Assembly (NCBI GenBank): GCA_900539695.1
Contig: UQDG01000017.1
Span: forward strand, 1 to 45,756
DNA: 45,756 nucleotides
DNA from: an uncultured Oscillospiraceae bacterium
GTDB taxonomy: Bacteria; Bacillota; Clostridia; Oscillospirales; Ruminococcaceae
Direction of reading: 5' to 3'
The notes beneath the pieces were generated by a model, which searched no databases, was not told where the DNA came from, and saw only the letters and a program-made list of their open reading frames with translations. Below are positions 30,534 through 40,391 of this stretch, piece after piece; positions within the stretch are counted from its first letter, which is position 1; every line of letters starts with the position of its first letter. The translations under genes and the position numbers were made by a program.

Positions 30534-33500
30534 ATGTCTAAGCACAGCACCACCCCCCGCACCCTGAGCCGCCGCCTGGCGGCCCTCCTGGCCGCCCTGG
30601 CCCTGCTCGCCGCCATGGCCCTGCCCGTTTATGCCGAGGCCCTTGATAGCGCCACCGGCACTGCCCAGGCTGAAATAGGGGACACCATCTCCGACGGCAC
30701 CGTAACCACCGAGAACGACTCCACCACCCCGGAAAAAGAGGCGGCCAAGGACAGCACGGCAAATGCCGATGGGAACAACGCATCTGAAAACGAAGATACG
30801 AAAGATAACGCCTCGCCAAGCACCACCGGCGATTCCAACACCACGGCAGACGACGCCGCCAACGACACCCCGCAAACCCCGCCCGCCGATAACACCGCTC
30901 CCACGGCAGGCAAGACTGCCACGAATGACACTCTCGACACTATGGATGAGGATGAAGATGCCAAGCAAGACATCGTCACCCAGTCTACCGATGACGCTGA
31001 AGAAAGTCACATCACTCAAATGTTGGCTGCACAGACAAGTGATAGCAGCTTTAAAATTTATTTTGCAGTACCAACCAAATTTGCAACTAACAACTACACT
31101 GGCGTAAAGCTGAATTATCAAAAGAGTGATAATAATTGGCCTGGAATGAAGGACATGAAACTTCTACAGAGCCGGGACTATTCAGGCAGAAAAGTTTATG
31201 AAATAACTATAAGTCCCGAAGAGTGCCCGGAATATTTCCAGGTAGTGCAGTTCCATTACATGAATGCAAACGGGAATCAAGTTACTGGTAATGGAAATTT
31301 TGAGGAGCTTAGTGGCTATCAATATAGAAGAGACATAGCAAATAAGCTGTATGATGCCGAAACCAAGACTTGGGAAGACTTTACTCCTTATGACCTCAAC
31401 AACCATCAAACGTTTGCCGGCAAGACAATGCTCTTCCAGAACCAAAGCGACCATAAGTTGACGGACGTTAAAGCAATATTTTACGAAAAAGATCAGGAAG
31501 TTGCGACCATTGGCCTAGGACCCATTGCTGTCGGCGAGCGCGTTTCGTTCAAAATTCCAGAAGAAGATTGCTCTTACATCCGCTTCCGTATAGAAGAAAG
31601 TGAAACAACGCTGTACAGCTTCTATGGTCAGCAAAATGATGACACGGCTAATAGCTATTTCCTCTACGACAGCGGCACAGCCTGCTGCTACGTCTATAAG
31701 GCAGACGATAGCAGCAGTTGGGCGATTCCAGAGGGAAAGATAACAGTCTACTTTGACGCAACATTCTCCAGCGCATACACGGAAAACGGTGACACTCTTT
31801 CAATCCCTAAAAGGGGAAGCGAAGATGTGTATTGCTGCTTCAAAAATGAACAGACGACGCCTAGTGCTCAAAAAATGACTCCGTGCGGGAACAACCTCTA
31901 TTCCGTTGAGGTTCCCGAGGGCTACAGCGAAATCATGTTCTCAGGCGATGATAGCCGAACCAGCCCCGCCAACAGTGGCGTCAGCACGGATTGGGTGCCC
32001 ATTGATTGGAGCCTGGACGAACCGTGCTATATGGCTGATACAAACGATGCGGTCGTCTACAATAACAATGCTCCTCGTGGGGGCTACTGGACAGAGAAAA
32101 AAGCCGTACGTGATGCTGAAACAGGCAAAAGCACGGACGGTAATCAAAAGGATGTTGTAAAAGTTAGCCAAGGTACCTTTGTTGCTGACCGTGCCACGAA
32201 ATACATAAGCACTACCCTGTATGACTACTACACGGACTATGAGCTGAACGGCAACAGCCGTACAGACTATGGTGTGTACGAGGGCCCCAGCCATCGAAAC
32301 TGGGTGACATTCCGCGAGTTCGACCAGGCTATTAGCGACTATTACAAGAGTTACGATGAAAAAGAAGCGAATGGCAATAAAATCCTCTATCCCATTTACA
32401 CTGGCCATTTTCAGCCGTCACAATGGACCGCACCTTTTAGAGACATTGCAGAAAAATTAAATTTATATGGGTGGCAGGATACATATAAGACATTTATTTC
32501 AGCCAATAACTCGGCAGGAGATGAAGACAATTCCGCGGAGGGTAAGTATGATTTCGCTTTCCAGGGAATTGTCGCCAACACATTAAGCAAGCAGGGCGAC
32601 CTGCTGATGAACGGCGGTACGAAAACGGACTCGGGAGTAACCCCGGCAGCAACTACCCTTGTAGAACCTCACTTTAATGAAAGATTCCTTTCGGGTGCGA
32701 ACAGCAAAAACGCCAAGCTTGGCGAGGTTTACCACAATGTTTCTTTCCCGTTTACGAAAAAGCAAATTTTTCTCGATGAACCGGGTGTAGACTACTGGTG
32801 GTACGACAGTTCAAAAACTTCTTTGTATCTGCGCGAGGATACATCCAAAAAGCAGCTGTATTTAGGAAACGACAAGAATAGCGGCAAAAATAACAGCGGA
32901 GAAACTGCTAACTATGTGGATGGTAAATCAAAGAACTTGGATAGCAGTGGCAGAGCATATGGAGAAGATAGTACTGATGTAAAGACTCAGTATGGCTTCT
33001 TCCCATTCAACGAGTCGCTGGGGAACCAAGTCGGCGTTGCCTCCAAGTACAACTATGGCTATGGCGCTAAGCTGGAAATCCCGTTCTCCATTACCAGCGA
33101 TGGTAAAGTAGAGTCGTCAACTACGGATAAAAATGGTAAAAAAGAACGCGTACCTATCCGTTACTATTTCTCCGGCGATGACGATGTCTGGGTATTCATT
33201 GATGGCAAGCTTGTACTGGATATTGGCGGTGCTCATGGCAAGGTTTCTGGCATTTTGGATTTCAGCCAGACTGATAACCAGAAAAACACTGTAACAGCCT
33301 ATGTAAGCCAGGTTAAATGCAACAAATATGTAGGCCTTGGGTATGGCCCAAACGAAAAAAAGTATGGCCCAAACGGAGAAAATATAACCCCGAAAACCGA
33401 GATTACATACACGATCAATCCAAATGAAAACGACGAAAACGACGAGAGCAAAAAAAATAAAACCCCTACAGCCTACTACCAGAAAAACCCGGTCGAAATC

Positions 33501-36233
33501 GATGACCTGACCACCGGCACCCACACCCTCACCATGTACTACATGGAGCGCGGTATGTGGGAGTCCAACATGGCGGTGGCCTTCAACTTCCCGGATAACA
33601 ACGAGCTGCAGGTGCAAAAAATCGTTGAGGATAGGAATGTCAATAAGCTCTTTAAAGGCTGCTTCGATGATCAGAGGCTCTTCAACTTCACCATCAGGAA
33701 CCAGGCAACCCATTATGGCAAGACTGAGGCAGCAGGCGATGCAGTAACCACCATCAACCTGTTGCAGCCTGGCAAGAGCACCCCTGTGCAAAATTTCACT
33801 ACAACAGCGACCCACGCAGAACCAGACACGGGTGGTAAAAACAGATTCACAATAGTGAACAACCCGCCCGATAATCCGAATGTCACTGATGATACACCCC
33901 TGTTGAATTGGTATACCCAGTTCGAAGACCTGACCCCGTCACCGGGTTCCAACAAGGAAAAACGCTACGGTATCCTGGCGCTGGGCGATGGCCAGACCAT
34001 CGACATCACCGGCATGAGCTACCTCAGCTTTGACGTTTATGTCGACTCGGACGAGGGCGACGCCGCGCTGAGCAACATGTACCTGGAGCTGCGGGACAGC
34101 AAAGGCAAGCAAAAAGGCTGTCTTGGCCAGACGTTCATAGGCGGCAAAGATCTTTACGGCCAGGTCGAAATGCACAACAAACATTGGATCACCGTCAAGC
34201 TGAGCCTGGGCGATGTGAAGGCAGAGAAAGACTTTGACGAGAAGCATGTAAAGGAACTGCGGTTTGGCTGCAACTACCCGCGCAGCATTTATTTGCGCAA
34301 CATCGTGTTCTCGTCCAAAGCGGTGCCCCAGACAGTCACCGGCTTTACCACCAAGCAGGAGGACATTGCGGATTACGGCTCAGCCCAAGAGGGCAAGCTG
34401 ATGCCCGCTGTGAACGCCCAGTACACCTCGGATGCCGAGAAAGGCACGATGGTGGTGGATAAAAACGGCGGTTTCGTCCTGCAAAACAAAGAGACGGTTA
34501 CCTTTAAGGACCAGTTCCGCCGCGGCAGCTACCTGTCCATCAACGAGCAAGTCGACAAAAATCTGTTTGACACGCAATGGACCATCTATGAAGATGGGAA
34601 GGCGGTTACATCGACAAAAGAGGGAGACGGCAAGAAGCTAACGCTTGATGGCGATTCTATAAGTCTCAAAGATAAGACTGGCACTGCCCCCGACGACGGC
34701 CGTATCGAATTAAAAAATGCCGAAGGCGACGCCGCGCAAATTGCCCCTAATTATAATGCCTACGACGGCATCAAACCCAGCAAGAAAGACGAAAACGATA
34801 ATACCATCGTTTTCCGCTCCTACGCGAACCCCGACGCTACGGATGCAGACGGCGAGACCCAGTTGAAGGTCGTGTTTGTCAACACGGTCAAAACCGGCAG
34901 CCTGACCATCAAAAAAGAACAGGACGGAAAAGGCGAAAACTTAGATGGCAATACGTACACGTTTAGGGTCCGCTTCACCAACGTTGGCGGCCATGCGCTG
35001 GAAGACGAGGCCATTGTAGAACCGTATGAGGTGACAGTTGGCAAGCCGTGTGTCATTAACAATATCCCCGTTGGCACACGCTTCACCATTGAGGAAGTAA
35101 CGCCTGAGGATGGTTCCAAGCTGACGAAAGTATCGGTCACCGGTGGTGGCAGCGGCACCATGGTCTTGAACAATCAAACCGTGCGCGGTTCTATCGTTGC
35201 AGGCGACGAGAATAAGGCCGTAGCGACCTTCACCAACACCAAGCAGGAAACGCTGGATATTACCGGCGAAAAGGTTTGGAAGAATGCTGACAACAGCCTA
35301 ATGACGGAGCATCCGGCCACGATTTATGTGCAGCTGCAGCGCCGCTGTGTTGGCGAGACATCGGAATTGTCCTGGACACCTGTTACATACCTGAACGAGA
35401 CTTACACAAGGGTTGAGCAAAAATATGAAGGTATGAAATTCAGCTTCCTGGGCCTGCCTGCTAAGGATTACGACGGCGGGAACCAGACGCCCTACGAGTA
35501 CCGTGTAGTCGAAGGTTCCGTTGACAATAAGGGAGTTTTCCAAGCGGTTGATGATGAGAAAACCATCACGATTGGCGAGAAGGTTTACAGCGTCACTTAT
35601 AAGTATACGGCCTCGAAACCCGATGATTCAAGTAACAACAATGCAAAGCAGACCGTGACCATCACCAACACGCAGCAAGACCCGAAGTTTACGTTGGATG
35701 TTACCAAGAAGTCGGCCGAGAACGATGGCGAGAACGACAAGCAGAAGCTGCTGGAAGGTGTTGAGTTCACGCTGGAAAAGCTGGATGAGAACGGCCAGGT
35801 GGATACAAGCTTTGAAACAAAAACCGGCATTACCGACGGACAAGGTGTACTGAAGCTGAAAAATTCTGGTGGAAGCACATCCGATAAAGCTTTTGCCGAC
35901 TTGGAGGCCGGTACCTACCGCCTGACCGAGACAAAGACAGCGGAGGGCTACAACCTGCTGTCGGCGCCGATTGTTATTACCTTTACAAAAGAGGGTCAGT
36001 GCCAGATTGGGGATGATGGCCCCATGCAGGCGAACGATAAAGAAATCTTTACGGGTAATGCCGCAGAGGGCTATACGCTGAAGTTGACCGTCTTGAACAG
36101 AAAGACACCTGCGCTGCCGCATACGGGTGCGGATGCGCCTAGCTTGTGGCTGCTGATCGGGCTGCCGCTGGCAGTGGCGGGGTTGTTGATACTGGTATTC
36201 CGTTACAACAAGAAAGGGGGACGGACGCGTTAA
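30534..36233 (+). CDS. Giant LPxTG-anchored adhesin with fibro-slime and Cna_B domains (pilus tip candidate)
   Basis: A 1,899-residue cell-wall surface protein. A signal peptide ends near Ala34 (PVYA), followed by a Thr/Asp/Asn/Ala-rich low-complexity stretch (about 35-165), a long unrecognised region (about 170-810), a PA14/fibro-slime-type domain (about 815-1020, with FSGDDDVWVFIDGKLVLD and TMYYMERGMWESNMAVAF), further beta-rich regions, and three Cna_B/SpaA-like domains (about 1450-1525, 1570-1710, 1716-1830). It ends in LPHTG (1861-1865), a hydrophobic span and a basic tail. AAGGAAG precedes the ATG. Size, position first in the operon and domain mix suggest a pilus-tip or stand-alone adhesin. 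DNA from about 31000 to 33470 is clearly AT-richer than both ends of the gene. Confidence 0.88.
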   Translation: MSKHSTTPRTLSRRLAALLAALALLAAMALPVYAEALDSATGTAQAEIGDTISDGTVTTENDSTTPEKEAAKDSTANADGNNASENEDTKDNASPSTTGDSNTTADDAANDTPQTPPADNTAPTAGKTATNDTLDTMDEDEDAKQDIVTQSTDDAEESHITQMLAAQTSDSSFKIYFAVPTKFATNNYTGVKLNYQKSDNNWPGMKDMKLLQSRDYSGRKVYEITISPEECPEYFQVVQFHYMNANGNQVTGNGNFEELSGYQYRRDIANKLYDAETKTWEDFTPYDLNNHQTFAGKTMLFQNQSDHKLTDVKAIFYEKDQEVATIGLGPIAVGERVSFKIPEEDCSYIRFRIEESETTLYSFYGQQNDDTANSYFLYDSGTACCYVYKADDSSSWAIPEGKITVYFDATFSSAYTENGDTLSIPKRGSEDVYCCFKNEQTTPSAQKMTPCGNNLYSVEVPEGYSEIMFSGDDSRTSPANSGVSTDWVPIDWSLDEPCYMADTNDAVVYNNNAPRGGYWTEKKAVRDAETGKSTDGNQKDVVKVSQGTFVADRATKYISTTLYDYYTDYELNGNSRTDYGVYEGPSHRNWVTFREFDQAISDYYKSYDEKEANGNKILYPIYTGHFQPSQWTAPFRDIAEKLNLYGWQDTYKTFISANNSAGDEDNSAEGKYDFAFQGIVANTLSKQGDLLMNGGTKTDSGVTPAATTLVEPHFNERFLSGANSKNAKLGEVYHNVSFPFTKKQIFLDEPGVDYWWYDSSKTSLYLREDTSKKQLYLGNDKNSGKNNSGETANYVDGKSKNLDSSGRAYGEDSTDVKTQYGFFPFNESLGNQVGVASKYNYGYGAKLEIPFSITSDGKVESSTTDKNGKKERVPIRYYFSGDDDVWVFIDGKLVLDIGGAHGKVSGILDFSQTDNQKNTVTAYVSQVKCNKYVGLGYGPNEKKYGPNGENITPKTEITYTINPNENDENDESKKNKTPTAYYQKNPVEIDDLTTGTHTLTMYYMERGMWESNMAVAFNFPDNNELQVQKIVEDRNVNKLFKGCFDDQRLFNFTIRNQATHYGKTEAAGDAVTTINLLQPGKSTPVQNFTTTATHAEPDTGGKNRFTIVNNPPDNPNVTDDTPLLNWYTQFEDLTPSPGSNKEKRYGILALGDGQTIDITGMSYLSFDVYVDSDEGDAALSNMYLELRDSKGKQKGCLGQTFIGGKDLYGQVEMHNKHWITVKLSLGDVKAEKDFDEKHVKELRFGCNYPRSIYLRNIVFSSKAVPQTVTGFTTKQEDIADYGSAQEGKLMPAVNAQYTSDAEKGTMVVDKNGGFVLQNKETVTFKDQFRRGSYLSINEQVDKNLFDTQWTIYEDGKAVTSTKEGDGKKLTLDGDSISLKDKTGTAPDDGRIELKNAEGDAAQIAPNYNAYDGIKPSKKDENDNTIVFRSYANPDATDADGETQLKVVFVNTVKTGSLTIKKEQDGKGENLDGNTYTFRVRFTNVGGHALEDEAIVEPYEVTVGKPCVINNIPVGTRFTIEEVTPEDGSKLTKVSVTGGGSGTMVLNNQTVRGSIVAGDENKAVATFTNTKQETLDITGEKVWKNADNSLMTEHPATIYVQLQRRCVGETSELSWTPVTYLNETYTRVEQKYEGMKFSFLGLPAKDYDGGNQTPYEYRVVEGSVDNKGVFQAVDDEKTITIGEKVYSVTYKYTASKPDDSSNNNAKQTVTITNTQQDPKFTLDVTKKSAENDGENDKQKLLEGVEFTLEKLDENGQVDTSFETKTGITDGQGVLKLKNSGGSTSDKAFADLEAGTYRLTETKTAEGYNLLSAPIVITFTKEGQCQIGDDGPMQANDKEIFTGNAAEGYTLKLTVLNRKTPALPHTGADAPSLWLLIGLPLAVAGLLILVFRYNKKGGRTR

Positions 36234-36291
36234 TTGTTCCCCAATACAAACCATAAACACAAACCATAAACAAATGAAGAGAGGTAAAGTC

Positions 36292-38406
36292 ATGAAAAAG
36301 AAAAGCAGATTCTTAACAGGCTTGTTAAGCGCCGTCATGGCCCTCAGCCTGTTCGCCCTGCCTGCTGCGGCGGTAGGGGAGCCGGGTAGTGAAGTGACTG
36401 TCAATAAGACTACCAGCGTAATTGATGAAAAGAAGAGCGGTTCTATTACAATTTATAAGTATCTGCACAGTGAAGAAATTAGTAGTGCGGATGGTACGGG
36501 CGAAGTTCAGACTCCGCCAGCTAATACGAAGCCGTTGCAAGGCGCAGGGTTTACTATTTACCAGGTAATGAGCAAGCGTGACTTGATTGCTTATTACAAT
36601 GGTGACGGCAAAACTAATGCACCGAAAGTTGACGATTATTTTAAGAAAAATAGCGATGGTAGCGTCGTAGGTTACGAAGCAAAAGATTTGGCTGAAGGTA
36701 TTGCAGAAAAGGTTAAAGGTACGGGAAAAACGAATGCAGACGGTAAAGTCCAGTTTACGGGCCTTGAATTAGGCTTGTACCTTGTGATCGAAACCTACAA
36801 GCCGGATGCTGTTGTAGAAGCAGTTAAGCCTTTTTTGGTTTCTGTTCCTATGACCCGTGTAAAAACGAGTGGCAATAAAAGCGGCGAATTGACCGAGTGG
36901 CTGTACGATGTTATTGTATATCCGAAAAACAGCACACAGATTGCGGGCATTACGCTTGTAAAGTACGGTGCGACCGGCGCAGACAAAGATGGTGCTAAAA
37001 AGGCGAACAATGTGCTGGAAGGCGTTCAGTTTAGACTTGATCACTATAATGACACATCTGATAAAACTGATAAATGGGAAACCATTACAACGACAGATAC
37101 CAATAAAGAGGGCAAAATCACGGCTAGTGATTTGAAACCCGGTAAATACCGCTTTGTCGAGTTGGGTTATGCTAGCGGTAAGGAAAATAGCTACATTATC
37201 AACAAAGATGCTGTATATGAGTTTACCATCGATAAAAAAGGTGAGATTCAGTATACAACTAAACCCAGTGAAAGCGATAATTGGGATTTTGTTATTGATA
37301 CTGCCAACAAGACGATTGAAGTCTACAACTACAAGCCGGATATGGACAAGAATGTCCAGGACCGCGGAACTAACGATTGGGTTCAGGCAAGTGATTACAA
37401 TGTAGGCGATGAAGTTCCATATCAGATTACTGTAACGGTGCCCAAGAACATTGCTGATTTGAGAACCTTTAAGGTTACGGATGCTCCGAACCATCTGGCG
37501 TATGTTGCAAATTCTATGACTGTCACGGCTGGTGACAAGCCGCTGGATGAGGACACTCATTACACACTTGATACGACTGATCCGGAAAACGGCTTTACTG
37601 TCGCATTTGTCCCGTCTGAAATTGCAAACTACGCTGGTCAGCAGATTGTGATTAGCTACAAGTCGAAGCTGTTGGAAAATGCCGCTATTGATGTAAACGG
37701 CAACCACAACACTGCAAAACTGATTTACTCCAATAAGACTGGCAAGACTAGCGACCCGAGCGATGATACTACGAACGAAATCGAAGATAGCGCAATTGTC
37801 TATACTTTTAAGATTAAAGTTGTAAAGACAGATGAGAAGAAGAAAGCACTTGCAGGCGTAGAGTTTGATCTTTATCGTGAGGTTGCTAAAACGGCAGCAA
37901 ATGTGCTGACCGATGACAAAGCAAAAGCGCTGGGACTTGAGGTTTCTCCCGATAAGGCATGGGTCAAGGTAAACACGAGTAAGTTGGTAACAGATACTAA
38001 TGGTGAAATCATCAAGACTAGTGGCGAATTGAAGAACGAGGGTCTTGCCCAAGGTCGTTATGCACTGGTTGAAACGAAGACGGCGGAGCATTACAACCTG
38101 CTGAAAGGTCCCATCTATGTTGAGCTGAAGGTCGTTTATACCAAAACTGTCACGGTTGCAGACGTGGTTGTAAATGGCAAGACCACGAAGCATACGGTAG
38201 AAGTTATCAAAAAGAATGGCTTTAAAGATGACAAGGATGCCACTATTACTGGTACCACGGAGATTAACGTCATCAACCGCAAAGGCTTTACGCTCCCCCG
38301 TACCGGTGGCTTCGGCACTCTGCTGTTCAGCGGCATTGGCGCACTGCTGGTTGTTGGCGGTGTCGGCGTGCTGATGAGCACCAAAAAGAAGAAGGGCAAT
38401 GGCTGA
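36292..38406 (+). CDS. LPxTG backbone pilin with isopeptide-forming domains
   Basis: A 704-residue major-pilin-type protein. The signal peptide (KKKSRFLTGLLSAVMALSLF in part, ending near LPAAA) is followed by a Cna_B-like domain (GAGFTIYQVM), the pilin motif WLYDVIVYPKN with Lys212 as likely cross-linking residue, a fimbrial D2-type isopeptide domain (VPYQITVTVPKNIADLRTF), a SpaA-like domain (LAGVEFDLYREV), and the sorting signal LPRTG (668-672) with membrane span and KKKKGNG tail. The start at 36292 fits the ribosome site GAGAGG, 8 nt away; an ATG at 36274 is less likely. It lies 58 nt after the adhesin without a terminator. Most of the gene is AT-richer than its neighbours. Confidence 0.9.
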   Translation: MKKKSRFLTGLLSAVMALSLFALPAAAVGEPGSEVTVNKTTSVIDEKKSGSITIYKYLHSEEISSADGTGEVQTPPANTKPLQGAGFTIYQVMSKRDLIAYYNGDGKTNAPKVDDYFKKNSDGSVVGYEAKDLAEGIAEKVKGTGKTNADGKVQFTGLELGLYLVIETYKPDAVVEAVKPFLVSVPMTRVKTSGNKSGELTEWLYDVIVYPKNSTQIAGITLVKYGATGADKDGAKKANNVLEGVQFRLDHYNDTSDKTDKWETITTTDTNKEGKITASDLKPGKYRFVELGYASGKENSYIINKDAVYEFTIDKKGEIQYTTKPSESDNWDFVIDTANKTIEVYNYKPDMDKNVQDRGTNDWVQASDYNVGDEVPYQITVTVPKNIADLRTFKVTDAPNHLAYVANSMTVTAGDKPLDEDTHYTLDTTDPENGFTVAFVPSEIANYAGQQIVISYKSKLLENAAIDVNGNHNTAKLIYSNKTGKTSDPSDDTTNEIEDSAIVYTFKIKVVKTDEKKKALAGVEFDLYREVAKTAANVLTDDKAKALGLEVSPDKAWVKVNTSKLVTDTNGEIIKTSGELKNEGLAQGRYALVETKTAEHYNLLKGPIYVELKVVYTKTVTVADVVVNGKTTKHTVEVIKKNGFKDDKDATITGTTEINVINRKGFTLPRTGGFGTLLFSGIGALLVVGGVGVLMSTKKKKGNG

Positions 38407-38454
38407 TTGACACCCCTCTTTTAGCAAACAAAACAAATCAAACCATACACCAAA

Positions 38455-38484
38455 AGGGGAAGGGCCGGTTCCGGCTCTTCCCCT
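38455..38484 (+). terminator. Attenuator-like hairpin between pilin and sortase genes
   Basis: AGGGGAAGGGCCGG (38455-38468) pairs with CCGGCTCTTCCCCT (38471-38484), with one G-T wobble and a TT loop. No T run follows directly, so read-through into the sortases is expected. This would give high pilin and lower sortase expression. Confidence 0.65.
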
Positions 38485-38511
38485 ATGGTGGGTTTTGAAA
38501 GGATTTTTGCC

Positions 38512-39390
38512 ATGGATACCTCCACCAGACTGAAATTGGGCTTTGCGGCGCTGATGATCCTGTCGGGCATCGGCGTGGCGTCCTACCCGGTCATCAGCAA
38601 CATGGTGGCCCAGCGCCACGCCAGTACGGCCATCCAAAATTACGACGAGACCGTGCATAGCATGGACACCGAAAAGCTGGACGCCGCCAAGGAAGCCGCC
38701 CGCCGTTACAATGAACAGCTGGGCAGCGCGCTGGACCGCGATGCCGCCGGCGAAGCCGAGGACACCGGCACCAGCTATGTAGACCTGATCGACGTGGGGG
38801 AAAGCCTTGGCTACATCACTATCCCGAAAATCGACGTAAACCTGCCCATTTACGAGGGCACCAGCGACGATGTGCTGCTGAAAGGCGTCGGCCATCTGGA
38901 AGGCTCCAGCTACCCGCTGGGCGGCGAAAGCACCCACAGCGTGCTGACCGGGCATCGCGGCCTGGCCGAGGCTGTGCTGTTTACCGACCTGGACAAATTA
39001 CAAGAGGGCGACAAATTTTACCTGCACATCATGGACGAGGTGCTGGCCTACCAGGTCGACCAGGTCAAGGTCGTTCTGCCCGAGGAGACCGATGACCTTA
39101 CGATCGTGCAGGGCCAGGACTACTGCACCCTGGTGACCTGCACGCCCTACGCCATCAATACCCACCGCATGCTTGTGCGCGGCACCCGCGTGCCGTATAA
39201 CGGAGAGGAAGAAACCGGCGATACCCCGCAGGTCGTGCAATATCAGGCCCTGCACACCGGCACGGTGGTCAAGCGCATCGTGGATGCCTGGCCGTGGATC
39301 TCGGTGACCGGCAGCGTGATTATTGGCGGCGAAGCACTGCTGCTGCTTTTGCTGCTGCATCGCTGCAAAAAACGGGAGGAGGACGACTAA
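38512..39390 (+). CDS. Class C-type sortase (first)
   Basis: A 292-residue membrane transpeptidase. N-terminal hydrophobic segment (about 9-26), sortase barrel (about 98-225) with catalytic His148 in VLTGHRG, Cys210 in the TLVTC motif and Arg218/Arg223 downstream, then a C-terminal membrane segment (about 263-287) typical of pilus sortases. A DPW/DPF lid motif is not obvious. Start 38512 follows GAAAGGA; an upstream in-frame ATG at 38485 sits at the hairpin and has no ribosome site. It would join pilin LPxTG motifs to the pilin-motif lysine of the next subunit. Confidence 0.9.
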   Translation: MDTSTRLKLGFAALMILSGIGVASYPVISNMVAQRHASTAIQNYDETVHSMDTEKLDAAKEAARRYNEQLGSALDRDAAGEAEDTGTSYVDLIDVGESLGYITIPKIDVNLPIYEGTSDDVLLKGVGHLEGSSYPLGGESTHSVLTGHRGLAEAVLFTDLDKLQEGDKFYLHIMDEVLAYQVDQVKVVLPEETDDLTIVQGQDYCTLVTCTPYAINTHRMLVRGTRVPYNGEEETGDTPQVVQYQALHTGTVVKRIVDAWPWISVTGSVIIGGEALLLLLLLHRCKKREEDD

Positions 39391-40389
39391 ATGCGGCGTC
39401 TGCTTGTAAAAATCGGCGCGTGGCTGGCCATTCTGCTGGGCCTTGCCATGATGCTGCAGCCCACCGCCGCTGATTGGCTGACCCGCCAGCGCAACAGCAA
39501 AACGGCACAGCAGTTTGCCGCCCGCACTTCCGCCGAAGCCCCCCTGCAGACCGATGCTGCCGCGGAACCTGAACGCGCTTACCCTGAGCTGTACGCCGCT
39601 ATGCAGGCCTATAACGAGGCGATTTTTGCCGACGGCCAAAGCGGCCTGACCGATGCGTTCGCCTATGAAAATCCGCCGCTGGATCTGACCGATTACAGCT
39701 ATGGCGAGGAGGTCCTCGCCATGCTGTGGATCCCGCGGCTGGATCTGGAACTGCCCGTTTACCTGGGCGCCAGCCGGGAGAATATGGCCAAGGGCGCGGC
39801 GCTGCTGGGGCAGACCTCGATGCCGCTGGGCGGCGAAAACACCAACACCGTGCTGGCCGCCCACCGCGGCTATTATGGCGCGGAAATGCTGCGCAACGTG
39901 CAGCAGATCCAAGTGGGGGACAAGATCCAGCTGACCACCCCGTGGGACACTTTAATTTACCGCGTGGCAGAGCTGAAAATTATCGACCCTGCGGATATTT
40001 CCTCGGTACTCATCCAGCCGGGGCGGGATCTGCTGACGCTTTCCACCTGCCACCCCTACACCCAGAATTACCAGCGCTACCTTGTGATAGCCGAACGCGA
40101 CCCCGATGCCGCCGTGACCGATAAGGACACCGACCTGCAGGAAAGCGAGGCCACCTGGGATGCCTCGCCCCGGCAGGTGACGATGGAAACAGACGGTACA
40201 ACGTCTATCGCTGAGGTGGAACCCCAAAGCATCACCCCGCTGCCGCAGGAGGGCAGCACAGAATCCGAAGGCAGCGCGGTCTCCAACCTGATGATCTGGC
40301 TGGAAAACAACGCCCTTTGGGCCGGGTTCGTCTTTATTGCCGCCTGTGTCGGCGTGCTGGCAATCTGGCAAAAACACCGGGAGGAATGA
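39391..40389 (+). CDS. Class C-type sortase (second)
   Basis: A 332-residue sortase starting directly after the TAA of the first, with GGAGGAGG inside the preceding gene as ribosome site. N-terminal membrane segment (about 8-25), catalytic His158 (LAAHRG), Cys220 (TLSTC) and Arg229 (YQRYLVIAER), then a long linker of about 75 residues rich in Asp, Glu, Thr and Ser, and a C-terminal membrane segment (about 304-325). Two different sortases in one locus suggest a division of labour, such as polymerisation versus addition of the tip protein or wall anchoring. Which does which is unknown. Confidence 0.9.
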   Translation: MRRLLVKIGAWLAILLGLAMMLQPTAADWLTRQRNSKTAQQFAARTSAEAPLQTDAAAEPERAYPELYAAMQAYNEAIFADGQSGLTDAFAYENPPLDLTDYSYGEEVLAMLWIPRLDLELPVYLGASRENMAKGAALLGQTSMPLGGENTNTVLAAHRGYYGAEMLRNVQQIQVGDKIQLTTPWDTLIYRVAELKIIDPADISSVLIQPGRDLLTLSTCHPYTQNYQRYLVIAERDPDAAVTDKDTDLQESEATWDASPRQVTMETDGTTSIAEVEPQSITPLPQEGSTESEGSAVSNLMIWLENNALWAGFVFIAACVGVLAIWQKHREE

Positions 40390-40391
40390 CC

